64,000 nucleotides of DNA from Leptolyngbya sp. FACHB-321 (GTDB lineage Bacteria; Cyanobacteriota; Cyanobacteriia; Leptolyngbyales; Leptolyngbyaceae): positions 1 to 64,000 of the forward strand of contig NZ_JACJPI010000056.1 in NCBI RefSeq assembly GCF_014695975.1, given 5' to 3'. This document shows positions 47,331-56,659 of this stretch, one piece after another. Both the position numbers and the translations under genes were made by a program. The notes beneath the pieces were generated by a model. That model had not been told where the DNA came from. It did not search any database and was given only the letters and a program-made list of their open reading frames with translations. Positions within the stretch are counted from its first letter, which is position 1. The number at the start of each line of letters is the position of its first letter.

Positions 47331-49337
47331 TTAGACAGTAGCGGCGACAAGGGCGTCGATCGCCACTTCTTCAATCCGAAGCTCGCGTTTGATTGCCAAA
47401 CCATTGAGATAGCCAACGGGATCGTCAGGGTTAAACACACTGCCATCAGCAAAGTGAACAAGACCACGATTGGGTTCAATATCTAGCAAACCGAGCTCGC
47501 GTGCTGCTTCACCAAATACGTCTACTCGACGCACGCGATCGAGCACGTCCACCCAGTTTTTGGGAAAGGGTGTGAGACCCCAACGAGCAAACTGGGTCAT
47601 AATCCATAGCCCTTCGGTGCGATAGGGGCAATTCGTCTGATCCACGTAAAACTGATTGAAGCGTGGTAGGTTTTCTGGTTCGGAGTCGAGGCTACGCCGG
47701 TAGGGATCAACTAAACCAGGGCGAAGGTATTCAAGTTTTGCACCGACATATTCGGGGCGACTCAGCAAGGTGGCGAGTTCTTCGCGGTTGCGGCGATCGT
47801 CGCAGTATTCGCAGGCTTCTAGCAGCGCTTTGACCAGTGCCAGATGGGTGTTAGGGTACTGGTTCGCCCAATCTTCGCGTACGCCCAGCACCTTTTCTAG
47901 ATGCCCTGGCCAGATATTGAAATCGGTCGCGACAACAAAGCCCAGCCCTTCCTGTACAGCATGGGAGTTCCACGGTTCGCCAGCGCAGAAACCGTCAATG
48001 CTGCCTGCTTTCAACGTTGCCACCATTTGCGCGGGTGGAATCACCGTTAGACTCACATCTGTGTCGGGGTCGATGCCGCCTGATGCTAGCCAGTGACGCA
48101 GCAGCAGGTTGTGCATAGAGGAGGGATGTACAACTGCCAGCGTATGGATTTTGTCTGGAGTTTGGGCGATCGCGTGCTTGAAATCTGCCAATGTCCGCAC
48201 GCCAGCATCGTACAGTTGCTTGCTAAAGGTAATGGCATTGCCGTTGCGACTGAGTACCAGTCCTGTTACAGTCGGCAAGGGCGCTTTACCACCCATCCCT
48301 AGCGTCATTGCTAGCGGCATTCCAGCTGTCATCTGAGCTGCATCTAAACGCTTCGATGCTACGCCTTCAGAAATCGCTTTCCAGCTTGGTTCCCGCGACA
48401 GCGTGACCTCCTCCAAACCATGTTTTTGAAAGAAGCCTTTTTCTTTAGCAATAATCAGCGGCGCACAGTCGGTTAGTGGTACAAAGCCAAGCTCCAGGTT
48501 GACTTTTTCTAAGCCGTTGCGGGCGATTACGGCAGTTTGCCCCACCTTACGCTGCTTTGCTTTCTTCTGCTGATTGAGGAAGTAGACAATCTCTGACCGC
48601 AGCGCATAGTAGTTCGAGTGGTTGACCACCTTGAGGCGATCGCGCGGACGCACAAACGGCACCTCTAGAATTTGCCCCACGTAGGATTCTGGTCCATTTG
48701 TCAGCATGACGATGCGATCAGACAGCAGCAACGCTTCATCCACGTCATGCGTCACCATAATGCAGGTCAACTGGTATTCGTCCGCAATTTGCATCAACTG
48801 ATCCTGCAAACTGCTGCGTGTGAGAGCATCCAACGCACCAAAGGGTTCATCCAACAGCAGCAACTTCGGACGAATAGACAGCGCACGAGCGATCGCGACC
48901 CGCTGTTTCATACCACCCGACAACTGCCCTGGCTTTTTATTTGCGGCTGGGCGCAGTTTTACCAGATCAATGTGACGTTCGATGATGTCCTTGCGTTCTT
49001 CGGCTGGCAAGTCTTTCATCACCCGATTGACCGCCAACGCAATGTTTTCCCGCACAGTGAGCCAGGGCAAAAGCGAATAGTTTTGGAATACGACCATGCG
49101 ATCGGGACCCGGTTTTGTCACCTGCCGTCCCTCTAGCACTACGCCGCCCTGCGTTGGAGTATTCAGCCCCGCAATAATATTGAGCAGGGTCGATTTACCG
49201 CAGCCAGAGTGACCCAATAGAGTGATGAACTCTCCTTTTGTAATATCGAGGGTGATATTCTTGAGCGCGATGTATTTAAGACCGTTGGGTAATGGAAAGA
49301 CCTGATCAACGTGATCAACTTCAACAAAGGAAGACAT
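47331..49337 (-). CDS. nrtC: Nitrate ABC transporter ATPase/regulatory subunit NrtC
   Basis: A 668-residue fusion of an ABC ATPase (GHSGCGKSTLLNIIAGLN, LSGGMKQRVAIARAL, LLLLDEPFGALDA) with a C-terminal NrtA-like domain starting near residue 285 (LGFVPLTDCAPLIIAKEKGFF) and ending with PNRGLVHFADGSVFNPDDP. In Synechococcus the C-terminal domain senses ammonium or nitrogen status and inhibits transport. ATG 49337 begins MSSFVEVDHV; the frame opens 12 codons earlier. Standard operon position between nrtB and nrtD. Confidence 0.96.
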   Translation of the reverse strand: MSSFVEVDHVDQVFPLPNGLKYIALKNITLDITKGEFITLLGHSGCGKSTLLNIIAGLNTPTQGGVVLEGRQVTKPGPDRMVVFQNYSLLPWLTVRENIALAVNRVMKDLPAEERKDIIERHIDLVKLRPAANKKPGQLSGGMKQRVAIARALSIRPKLLLLDEPFGALDALTRSSLQDQLMQIADEYQLTCIMVTHDVDEALLLSDRIVMLTNGPESYVGQILEVPFVRPRDRLKVVNHSNYYALRSEIVYFLNQQKKAKQRKVGQTAVIARNGLEKVNLELGFVPLTDCAPLIIAKEKGFFQKHGLEEVTLSREPSWKAISEGVASKRLDAAQMTAGMPLAMTLGMGGKAPLPTVTGLVLSRNGNAITFSKQLYDAGVRTLADFKHAIAQTPDKIHTLAVVHPSSMHNLLLRHWLASGGIDPDTDVSLTVIPPAQMVATLKAGSIDGFCAGEPWNSHAVQEGLGFVVATDFNIWPGHLEKVLGVREDWANQYPNTHLALVKALLEACEYCDDRRNREELATLLSRPEYVGAKLEYLRPGLVDPYRRSLDSEPENLPRFNQFYVDQTNCPYRTEGLWIMTQFARWGLTPFPKNWVDVLDRVRRVDVFGEAARELGLLDIEPNRGLVHFADGSVFNPDDPVGYLNGLAIKRELRIEEVAIDALVAATV

Positions 49338-49433
49338 GGCAACTAAGAGTGAGGGGTAAGGAAGCCAACTCAAGAACGATCAGAGCGAGAACAGAAGCAA
49401 TCCATTGACTTCTATTCTTGAGCATTGACCGCT

Positions 49434-50276
49434 CTATTTCTGCTCTTGGGAAACAACCAACGAGGAGATAAACGTGATCAATTTATCCAGCAACAAGCCC
49501 ACAACGCCAACATAGATGACAGCTAAAATCACTTCGCTCAGGTTGCCGCTGTTGTAGGAATCCCAGATAAAGAAGCCAATACCAACGCCGCCTGTGAGCA
49601 TTTCAGCCGCAACGATCGCCAGCCACGATAGCCCGACTGAAATCTTCAACCCTGTGAAAATATACGGTACGGTTGCAGGCAACAAAATCTTGGTGAAATA
49701 TTCCGTCTTTGAAAGTTGCAGCACCTTGGCTACGTTCGTGTAGTCCTGCGGAATCTGCTGAACCCCAACGGCAGTATTGATGATGATGGGCCAGATTGCC
49801 GTAATAAAGATGACGAAAATTGCTGATGGATTCGCCTGCTGAAAAGCCGCTAGCGAGATGGGTAGCCATGCCAGGGGCGGAATCGTTCGCAAAACCTGAA
49901 AGATGGGATCAACCGCCTGGTACAGCAGCGCGATCGACCCAATCAAAATGCCAACGCTAATACCAACCGCTGCCGCCAACGTATAGCCGATCGCCACACG
50001 ATTCAAACTAGCAAGAAGCTGCCAGAACAGCCCCACATCCGAGCCACCGCTGTCAAAAAATGGATCAATAATCAGCGGGTCCCAAGTTTCTTCCAGTACT
50101 TTGAGCGGGCTAGGCAGACTGGCACCCTCACCAGAGGTCAAGAGTTGCCACACAGCTAGAAACGCGATCAGCGCCACAAGAGACGGCACTAAACTCTTGG
50201 CTCGCTTGCCAAGAAGAGTGGCAAAGCGCTGCGGATAGCCACTTCTAACGCTACTAATGTCTAATCTTGTTGCCAT
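49434..50276 (-). CDS. nrtB: Nitrate ABC transporter permease NrtB
   Basis: A 280-residue permease with six helices. The EAA loop is visible as YTNVAKVLQLSKTEYFTKILLPATVPYIFTGLKIS, followed by the SWLAIVAAEMLTGGVGIGFFIWDS segment typical of nitrate/sulfonate/taurine permeases. It forms the channel for NrtABCD in the inner membrane. Located 200 bases after nrtA and 97 before nrtC. Confidence 0.95.
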   Translation of the reverse strand: MATRLDISSVRSGYPQRFATLLGKRAKSLVPSLVALIAFLAVWQLLTSGEGASLPSPLKVLEETWDPLIIDPFFDSGGSDVGLFWQLLASLNRVAIGYTLAAAVGISVGILIGSIALLYQAVDPIFQVLRTIPPLAWLPISLAAFQQANPSAIFVIFITAIWPIIINTAVGVQQIPQDYTNVAKVLQLSKTEYFTKILLPATVPYIFTGLKISVGLSWLAIVAAEMLTGGVGIGFFIWDSYNSGNLSEVILAVIYVGVVGLLLDKLITFISSLVVSQEQK

Positions 50277-50475
50277 GTTCCGGGTCTACTCCAGATGATG
50301 TTGCAAGTTGTGCAATACAAAACAGTGCGAGGTTTGCAGAACAAGCACTATGGATTTGAAAGGTGGAAAGTTTGAAAGATGGAAGGTTCAATTGATGAAA
50401 TTTTCCAACTGCAAAAGTTGGCGGTGCTTTTGGTTCTTGATCTGCCCATAAGCAACCGCATTAAACTTCTAACGC

Positions 50476-51795
50476 CTATACCTTCTTGATCTTGAGACCC
50501 TTTAGATAAGCACTGGGGTCTGCTGGATCGAACTTAACGCCATCAAAGAACGTTTCCACACCACGCGATGTGCTCTTAGGGATAGCAGCTTCTTGTCCGA
50601 TCGCCTTCGCCGCTTCTTTCCACAAATCCTCGCGGTTAACGGCATCAACCAGCTTTTTCGTGTCGGTATCTGCAGGTATGTAGCCCCAGCGAATATCTTC
50701 GGTAAGGAACCAGAGATCGTGGCTCTTGAAGGGATAAGAGGCATTCTCAGCCCAGAATTTCATTAAGTGGGGGCTATTTTCAACGACCTTGCCGTTGCCG
50801 TAATCAAACTTACCTTGTGCCCGTTCCACAATGTCTTTTGCGGGCACCTTAAACCACTCTCGCTTGGAGATGATTTTGCACATCTCCTCTTTGTTTTCAG
50901 GCTTGTCGCACCAGATTTGCGCTTCTTGCACTGCCATCAAAAGTGCTTTGGCTGCCTTGGGGTTTTTGTCTACCCAATCTGCCCGCATACTGAACGCCTT
51001 TTCAGGGTGATTCTTCCAAAATTCTCCCGTAGTGAATGCTGTAAAGCCCAACCCCTGGTTAACCAGTTGAGCATTCCAGGGCTCACCCACGCAGAACGCT
51101 TCCATGTTGCCAACCTTCATGTTGGCAACCATTTGTGGTGGTGGCACTGGAATAGTTGAAATATCTTTATCAGGGTTGATGCCACCAGCTGCCAACCAGT
51201 AGCGCATCCAGAGGTCATGGTTGCCACCTGGAAAGGTAACGGCTGCCTTAATTTCCTTACCCGTTGACTTCGCTTTTGAGAAAGCGTCTTTGAGGGGAGC
51301 ACTGTCTAACCCTAGTTTGATGTCCTTATAGTCGTTGGAAACCGAGATACACTGCCCATCCAGGTTAAGGCGCGCCAGAATGTACATTGGCACTTTATTG
51401 CCCTTGGTGATGGTGCCTGCAGAAATCAGGTAAGGCATGGGGGACAAAATATGGGCACCATCAATGCCACCGCCACCGGAGCCAAGCACCAAATTGTCGC
51501 GGGTGACAGGCCAGGAGGCTTGCTTGACTACCTCGACATCTTTCATGCCGTACCGTTCAAAGTAGCCCTTTTCCTTGGCAATGATGAGCGGTGCAGAGTC
51601 AGTCAGTGCAATAAAGCCAAGCTTTGCGGTTGTTACTTCTGGTGCATCGGCGGGGTTAACGTTTACGGCTGGTAACGCGCTGGGCGAGCCTTCACTTTTA
51701 GCTGATTTGGACGATCGACAACCGTTAATCAACAAGGCGCTTGCAGCCGTTGCACCAGTGGTAAAAATAAACTTCCGTCTTGAGAACTGACCCAT
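50476..51795 (-). CDS. nrtA: Nitrate/nitrite-binding lipoprotein NrtA
   Basis: A 439-residue substrate-binding protein. The N-terminus has a Tat-type signal (SRRKFIFTTGATAASALLINGC) with a lipobox Cys, so it is exported folded and anchored to the membrane. The mature domain (LGFIALTDSAPLIIAKEKGYF, SPMPYLISAGTITKGNKVPMYI, GGINPDKDISTIPVPPPQMV, FCVGEPWNAQLV) is the NrtA/CmpA clade; the nitrate form is inferred from the operon. It binds nitrate and nitrite in the periplasm. First transport gene, 142 bases after nirA. Confidence 0.95.
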   Translation of the reverse strand: MGQFSRRKFIFTTGATAASALLINGCRSSKSAKSEGSPSALPAVNVNPADAPEVTTAKLGFIALTDSAPLIIAKEKGYFERYGMKDVEVVKQASWPVTRDNLVLGSGGGGIDGAHILSPMPYLISAGTITKGNKVPMYILARLNLDGQCISVSNDYKDIKLGLDSAPLKDAFSKAKSTGKEIKAAVTFPGGNHDLWMRYWLAAGGINPDKDISTIPVPPPQMVANMKVGNMEAFCVGEPWNAQLVNQGLGFTAFTTGEFWKNHPEKAFSMRADWVDKNPKAAKALLMAVQEAQIWCDKPENKEEMCKIISKREWFKVPAKDIVERAQGKFDYGNGKVVENSPHLMKFWAENASYPFKSHDLWFLTEDIRWGYIPADTDTKKLVDAVNREDLWKEAAKAIGQEAAIPKSTSRGVETFFDGVKFDPADPSAYLKGLKIKKV

Positions 51796-51937
51796 GAACT
51801 GTGCTCCTAATCTTTCCTAAATAAATGCAGGGCTATATTTAAGCCCAGGTATTGCCAAAAGGCATTCTTGTTAGCTTGAGGCGCGATCGTCTTCAAGCTG
51901 CACTACGTTGATCGATCAACGCAGTGACACTGAAAAC

Positions 51938-53491
51938 TTAGCTACCAGCAGCCACCGGCTGACGTAGCGTTGAGCCAAAGTGCTGCATCAACAAATCCCG
52001 CAGGACGGGTTTGAGATCGCTACAGGGGATACCTTTAGTGACACAGGTGCCTAGTGCGGCATCTTTGCCGACTTTGCCACCCATATAGATATCCACACCT
52101 TCAACCGTTTTGCCATCCTTGCGAACTTTGGTGCCCATTAAGCCAATGTCAGCAACCTGAGGCTGCCCACAAGAGTTGGGACAACCCGTCCAGTGAATTC
52201 GCACTGGGTTAGGCGAATCCAGTTCGGCTTCCAGTTCGTCGATCAATGCCTGGGCACGATTTTTGGTCTCGATCAGCGCGAAGTTGCAGAACTGGCTACC
52301 GGTGCATGAGACGAGCGATCGCGACAGCGGGGCAGGCGCGACCGAGAACTTCTTCAACAGCGGTTCCTGAAGCAGTGGCTCTAGTCGAGAGTCCGGCACA
52401 TTGGGGAGAATAACATTCTGCTCCACCGTCAGCCGGATCTCGCCGCTACCGTACACATCTGCCAGACGCGCCAAGTCAAACATATCGGCAGCAAACAGGC
52501 GACCAACTGGAATATGTAGCCCCAGGTAGTTCAGTCCAGGCTGCTTCTGGGCATACACGCCAATGTGATCGCGTTTGTCCCAGAGGATTTCGTCTTTGGG
52601 GGCAGCGGGTTCCAGCGATCGACCCATTTGGGTTTCCACTTCAGAGCGGAGCTTTGCCACGCCCCATTCGTCGATCAACCACATGAGCCGTGCTTTTTGC
52701 CGATTAGCTCGCAAGCCGTGCTCGCGATAAACAATCAAGAGCGCTTCGCACAATGCCACTACATCGTCAGGCGCAACCCACACATCAAAGGGAACGGCAG
52801 CTTCACAACGTTTGCCTGAGAAGAAACCACCGACTAGAACGTTGAAGCCAAAACGCTCATCTTTGTAAGCAGGAATAAACGCAATATCGTTGATTTCGGC
52901 ATGAACCGAGTTATCGCGGCAACCGGCGATCGCAATATTGAACTTACGCGGCAAGTTTGTAAACGCTGGATTACCTTCGCCCTTATTGGTAATCAGATCT
53001 TGAACCTGTTGAATCAGCTCGCGGGTGTCAAATAATTCATCAGCATCAATGCCTGCGACGGGCGAACCTGTAATATTCCGCACGTTGTCCATGCCTGACT
53101 GGATGCTGGTTAGCCCAACCGCTTCAAAGCGACGGAAAATATCTGGTACATCCTCAATCCGAATGCCGCGTAGCTGAAGGTTTTGGCGTGTGGTGATATC
53201 AGCGTTGCCATCATCACCATAGCGTTGCACGACTTCTGCCAGGACGCGCATCTGACTGCTCGTCATAATGCCGTTGGGTAAGCGCATCCGCATCATGAAT
53301 TTGCCAGGGGTGACGGGTCGAAAGAAAACACCCATCCATTTCAAGCGGTGGTCGCGATCGGCTTCATCCATCGCCTCCCAGCCAATTTGAGCAAAATGCT
53401 CTAGTTCAGCTTTAACCGCCAAACCGTCCTTTTCAGCTTTGAGTTTTTCAAATTTATTCAGATTTGCTACTGCTGGAACCGTGCTGGTCAT
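51938..53491 (-). CDS. nirA: Ferredoxin-nitrite reductase
   Basis: A 517-residue siroheme/[4Fe-4S] enzyme reducing nitrite to ammonium. Cluster ligands are in SCTGSQFCNFALIETK (about 394 and 400) and HWTGCPNSCGQPQVADIGLMG (about 435 and 439). Nir/Sir ferrodoxin-like repeats are visible near the N-terminus (MRMRLPNGIMTSSQMR) and after the cluster. First gene of the operon; the 139 bases between its ATG and the NtcA box hold the promoter. Standard length. Confidence 0.96.
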   Translation of the reverse strand: MTSTVPAVANLNKFEKLKAEKDGLAVKAELEHFAQIGWEAMDEADRDHRLKWMGVFFRPVTPGKFMMRMRLPNGIMTSSQMRVLAEVVQRYGDDGNADITTRQNLQLRGIRIEDVPDIFRRFEAVGLTSIQSGMDNVRNITGSPVAGIDADELFDTRELIQQVQDLITNKGEGNPAFTNLPRKFNIAIAGCRDNSVHAEINDIAFIPAYKDERFGFNVLVGGFFSGKRCEAAVPFDVWVAPDDVVALCEALLIVYREHGLRANRQKARLMWLIDEWGVAKLRSEVETQMGRSLEPAAPKDEILWDKRDHIGVYAQKQPGLNYLGLHIPVGRLFAADMFDLARLADVYGSGEIRLTVEQNVILPNVPDSRLEPLLQEPLLKKFSVAPAPLSRSLVSCTGSQFCNFALIETKNRAQALIDELEAELDSPNPVRIHWTGCPNSCGQPQVADIGLMGTKVRKDGKTVEGVDIYMGGKVGKDAALGTCVTKGIPCSDLKPVLRDLLMQHFGSTLRQPVAAGS

Positions 53492-53601
53492 ATTGCCCTC
53501 GTTTCGGACTGCACTTCAAGCTATGTTCTGATATAGAATCAGTTAATGCGGCTGAAGACTGTTCAACAACAACAAAGTGTGTGCAAGACGTTGCTGAAGT
53601 T

Positions 53602-53643
53602 AAGTTAAGCGGGCTGTTCATAGAAATTAGTATCTTTGCTTAC
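53602..53643 (-). promoter_or_regulatory. NtcA-activated promoter of the nitrate operon
   Basis: Read on the minus strand, GTA-AGCAAAGA-TAC (53630-53643) is followed after 22 bases by TAACTT (53602-53607), which fits TA-N3-T. This is the canonical class II NtcA promoter layout (box about -41.5). Transcription would begin near 53595, leaving a leader of about 100 bases before nirA. Confidence 0.9.
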
Positions 53644-53669
53644 AAATCATTTCGGTTTATGACGTTTTT

Positions 53670-53684
53670 GCATCATTTTGATGC
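53670..53684. promoter_or_regulatory. GCATCA-TTT-TGATGC inverted repeat, candidate LysR-type site
   Basis: A 6-3-6 palindrome 27 bases beyond the NtcA box. LysR-type regulators bind inverted repeats with a T-N11-A core; TTGCATCATTTTGATGCGAA has such a layout. NtcB, which activates nitrate operons in the presence of nitrite, is the natural candidate, though binding is not shown. Confidence 0.45.
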
Positions 53685-53832
53685 GAATTAAGCATCTAAA
53701 GCAATCAGGTTTAGCTCAAAGCACTGACAAGACGCTTGCAAATCCTTTGCAGCAGCGCGATTGCCCCAAAGCTTCCAAGGCAACGGCTTCAAGTAAACAA
53801 AATTTAAAAAACACTGACTGCAACTGAAGCCA

Positions 53833-54369
53833 ATGGCTACTCGCGATCGCCTTCAGCAGATTTTGATAGATTCTCCAGTCGGCGCAGTACTGCCTGTGAT
53901 TGCTCAACAGCCCCTTGCTAATTGGTGGTTAGCAGGTGGAGCTATTCGCAATACAGTCTGGCAATCGTTGTTTGATGACTGTGCCTTGACCATCAAAGAT
54001 TTTGACCTTGCGTTTTTTGATGATCAGGGCGATCGTGATCAAGAACTGTCAGCCAAAGCTATCCTCGCGGCTCAGTTTCCCGATTACGTCTTTGATGTGA
54101 AAAACCAAGCCAGCTTTGCACGGTGGCGCGCAGGTCGTAGACCTTACAGCAGTACCGAAGATGGCATAGCCGACTGGCTTCATACCGCTACCGCAGTCGG
54201 TGTTCGCTGCGATCGTCGTGCCCAGTGGGAGTTTTTCACGCCCTATGGGTTAGATGACCTGTTTAACGGCATTATTCGTCCCACCCCAGCTCATACGCAG
54301 AATCCCGATGCAGAACAGAAAGCGGCATCATTTTTACAGCGCTGTGCGTCTCTGCGAGCAGCATCGTGA
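53833..54369 (+). CDS. Nucleotidyltransferase family protein (DUF925/PF06042)
   Basis: A 178-residue soluble protein. NWWLAGGAIRNTVWQSLF near residue 36 is the family start; the Asp pair in IKDFDLAFFDDQGDRDQE is the nucleotidyltransferase metal motif, and the end DDLFNGIIRPTPAHTQNPDAEQKA is also typical. Substrate unknown. Divergent from nirA; the 341-base region between them contains the operon promoter, so the gene may share regulation, but no -10 could be assigned to it. Confidence 0.8.
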   Translation: MATRDRLQQILIDSPVGAVLPVIAQQPLANWWLAGGAIRNTVWQSLFDDCALTIKDFDLAFFDDQGDRDQELSAKAILAAQFPDYVFDVKNQASFARWRAGRRPYSSTEDGIADWLHTATAVGVRCDRRAQWEFFTPYGLDDLFNGIIRPTPAHTQNPDAEQKAASFLQRCASLRAAS

Positions 54370-54633
54370 TGAGGTAAGCCAGCAGAGCGAGTGGTTCTCT
54401 TTTGGATCATGCCCACCTTACAGCCTGCGTTAAGACACTAGACGCATTCGGCTGAGAACGGCTCTACTAGATAGCTTTGACCTGTTTGATCCTGCTGGAG
54501 GCGATCGTTATCGATCGGGCTTTGTATCATTGTGAAACAAAATTGGGCAGTCTAGAAGCGTCAATAGTGGCTCTCCTGAAATCAAGCGTTATGATGGGGG
54601 CTGTAATTGATAAACGTTTGTAACAAATTATCA

Positions 54634-56082
54634 ATGATTGTTTCCACTCCTGGTTTAGCCAGAATCAAAGCATCGTTCACCGAGAAAGTTTTTTTCGGAA
54701 ACGAACCAAGCGCCGAACTAATCGCAATCTTGCTGGTTTATTTCGTGCAAGGAATTCTGGGGTTAGCACGGCTGGCAGTAAGCTTTTTTCTGAAAGACGA
54801 GTTGGGTCTGAGTCCGGCTCAGGTGTCTGCCCTGATTGGAGTAGCAGCACTGCCCTGGATGATCAAGCCGTTATTTGGCTTTATCTCAGACGGCTTGCCA
54901 ATTTTGGGCTATCGACGGCGCCCATATTTGATTCTGTCTGGGTTGCTAGGCGTACTGTCCTGGGTTTCTTTAGCCACGATTGTGCACTCTGCATGGGCAG
55001 CAACACTGGCGATCGCTCTTGGTTCTCTTTCCGTCGCATTTAGCGATGTCATTGTCGATTCTTTAGTCGTTGAGCGGGCACGAGGCGAATCCTTAAGCAC
55101 AGCAGGGTCGCTCCAATCGCTCTGCTGGGGAGCATCGGCACTGGGCGGCATTTTAACTGCTTATTTCAGTGGGTCGCTGCTGACAAGCTTCAGCACTCGC
55201 ACGGTTTTTGCGATCACGGCAACCTTTCCGCTCATTGTGTCCCTCGTCGCCTGGATGATCACTGAGTCTCGCGTCACTGAACGGATGAATTGGGCAATCG
55301 TCTCAGAGCAACTTGGACAGTTGCGCCAAGCTGTGAGCCAGAAGTCGATTTGGCTACCAACGGCTTTTGTCTTTCTCTGGCACGCAATGCCGACAACGGA
55401 ATCCGCCTTTTTCTTCTTTGCTACGAATGAGCTAGGGTTTGAAGCGGAATTTTTGGGTCGTATTAACTTTGTCACCAGTCTGGCATCCCTGGCTGGCATC
55501 TGGCTCTTTCAGCGCTTCCTTAAAACAGTGCCTTTTCGGGTCATTTTCGGCTGGTCGATCGTAATTTCTGCGCTCTTGGGTATGACAACGTTGCTGCTGG
55601 TAACGCATACCAACCGTGCGCTGGGCATTGACGATCGCTGGTTTAGCATGGGCGATAGCCTTGTTCTAACTGTAATGGGGCGGATTGCCTATATGCCCAT
55701 CCTGGTGCTGGCAGCACGGCTTTGTCCTCCTGGTATTGAGGCGACCTTGTTTGCCTTGTTGATGTCAATAGTGAACTTAGCGGGGCTGCTATCCCAGGAA
55801 TCAGGTGCATTGCTCATGCACTGGCTGGGCGTGAGTGAAAACAACTTCAGCAATCTGGCGCTTCTGATTGTCATCACCAATCTCTCAGCACTCCTGCCGC
55901 TACCATTTCTTGGCTGGCTTCCCAGTGCGGATGAGTCGTCTAAGCCTGCTGCAGAAAGCTCACACGCGCGCACACTAGAAGCCAACGTTACCTCTAAACA
56001 TTTAGGGCAACCGTTTCTACCTGATTTGATGACTGAGTTCATTCCCCAACCGCGACAGGTTGAACCTGCGGTAGAAGAGTGA
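54634..56082 (+). CDS. BT1 family folate/biopterin transporter
   Basis: A 482-residue polytopic protein with about twelve helices of the BT1 branch of the major facilitator superfamily. FGNEPSAELIAILLVYFVQGILGLARLAV, LSPAQVSALIGVAALPWMIKPLFGFISDGLPI and GYRRRPYLILSGLLG are typical, and the conserved IVDSLVVERARGES loop is present. Cyanobacterial members import folates and pterins. ATG 54634 is used; a TTG 9 codons earlier is in frame but less likely. Hydrophilic Pro/Gln-rich tail. Confidence 0.88.
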   Translation: MIVSTPGLARIKASFTEKVFFGNEPSAELIAILLVYFVQGILGLARLAVSFFLKDELGLSPAQVSALIGVAALPWMIKPLFGFISDGLPILGYRRRPYLILSGLLGVLSWVSLATIVHSAWAATLAIALGSLSVAFSDVIVDSLVVERARGESLSTAGSLQSLCWGASALGGILTAYFSGSLLTSFSTRTVFAITATFPLIVSLVAWMITESRVTERMNWAIVSEQLGQLRQAVSQKSIWLPTAFVFLWHAMPTTESAFFFFATNELGFEAEFLGRINFVTSLASLAGIWLFQRFLKTVPFRVIFGWSIVISALLGMTTLLLVTHTNRALGIDDRWFSMGDSLVLTVMGRIAYMPILVLAARLCPPGIEATLFALLMSIVNLAGLLSQESGALLMHWLGVSENNFSNLALLIVITNLSALLPLPFLGWLPSADESSKPAAESSHARTLEANVTSKHLGQPFLPDLMTEFIPQPRQVEPAVEE

Positions 56083-56257
56083 AGGCGGTTTGCTTGACAA
56101 ATCTCTGTAAAGCCCATCTCCATTCAGCTTCATGCGCCGGCATAGAGATGGGAACACCAACGCAATTTAGAGCGCACACTTCCACTTGAAGCAAAGCTAC
56201 TGCTAGAGTTCTTGCAAGTTGTGCAAGCGTTATTAGCACAGCTACCACGATTGTCTA

Positions 56258-56380
56258 ATACCAATTCCCTTATTACACGCTGTAAGGCAAGGGGGAACTT
56301 GCCTACGGCGTAATTCTTTATAAGGGGGGCCAAGGAGGAGCAGTCGGGGAACGCTGTGGCTAGAATTTTTGAATTGGTAT
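56258..56380. mobile_element. MITE-like element, 123 bp with 10-bp terminal inverted repeats
   Basis: The ends are ATACCAATTC (56258-56267) and GAATTGGTAT (56371-56380), perfect inverted repeats. Inside is a GGCAAG/CTTGCC hairpin. It is non-coding. A related left half occurs at 43041, and one internal word (GTCGGGGAACGCT) recurs at 47272. The 10-bp ends and the length fit a non-autonomous element mobilised by a transposase encoded elsewhere. No clean target duplication is visible. Confidence 0.6.
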
Positions 56381-56436
56381 AGGGTGCTTTCAGGAGTGTG
56401 AATTAAATTACTCCTGAACCCTCACATCCTGCAAGG

Positions 56437-56467
56437 GCATAGTCTCAGCATGGTGCTGAGGCTATGC
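56437..56467. repeat. 14-bp hairpin with one wobble pair
   Basis: GCATAGTCTCAGCA / TGCTGAGGCTATGC around a 3-base loop. It lies between the MITE-like element and the tandem repeat and could act as a terminator for the BT1 gene; no T-run follows. Confidence 0.5.
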
Positions 56468-56498
56468 TGTGCCTCTACACAAAAAAGCTGGTTTTAAT

Positions 56499-56542
56499 TT
56501 AATACATATCCATTAATAAGTTAATGCGTATCCGTTAATAAG
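56499..56542. repeat. 22-bp tandem duplication
   Basis: Units 56499-56520 and 56521-56542 match at 19 of 22 positions; all three differences are A versus G. The units carry TTAATAAG at their ends. Confidence 0.75.
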
Positions 56543-56659
56543 CCTGATCGCCAATCATGCTAGAGCCACTTACAAGCCTGTGAGAACCAGATATTTCTGG
56601 CTAACAGTCACAGTGACGGCATATAGCAACACGGAACAGCTTAAGAAGGCACAGTAAGG

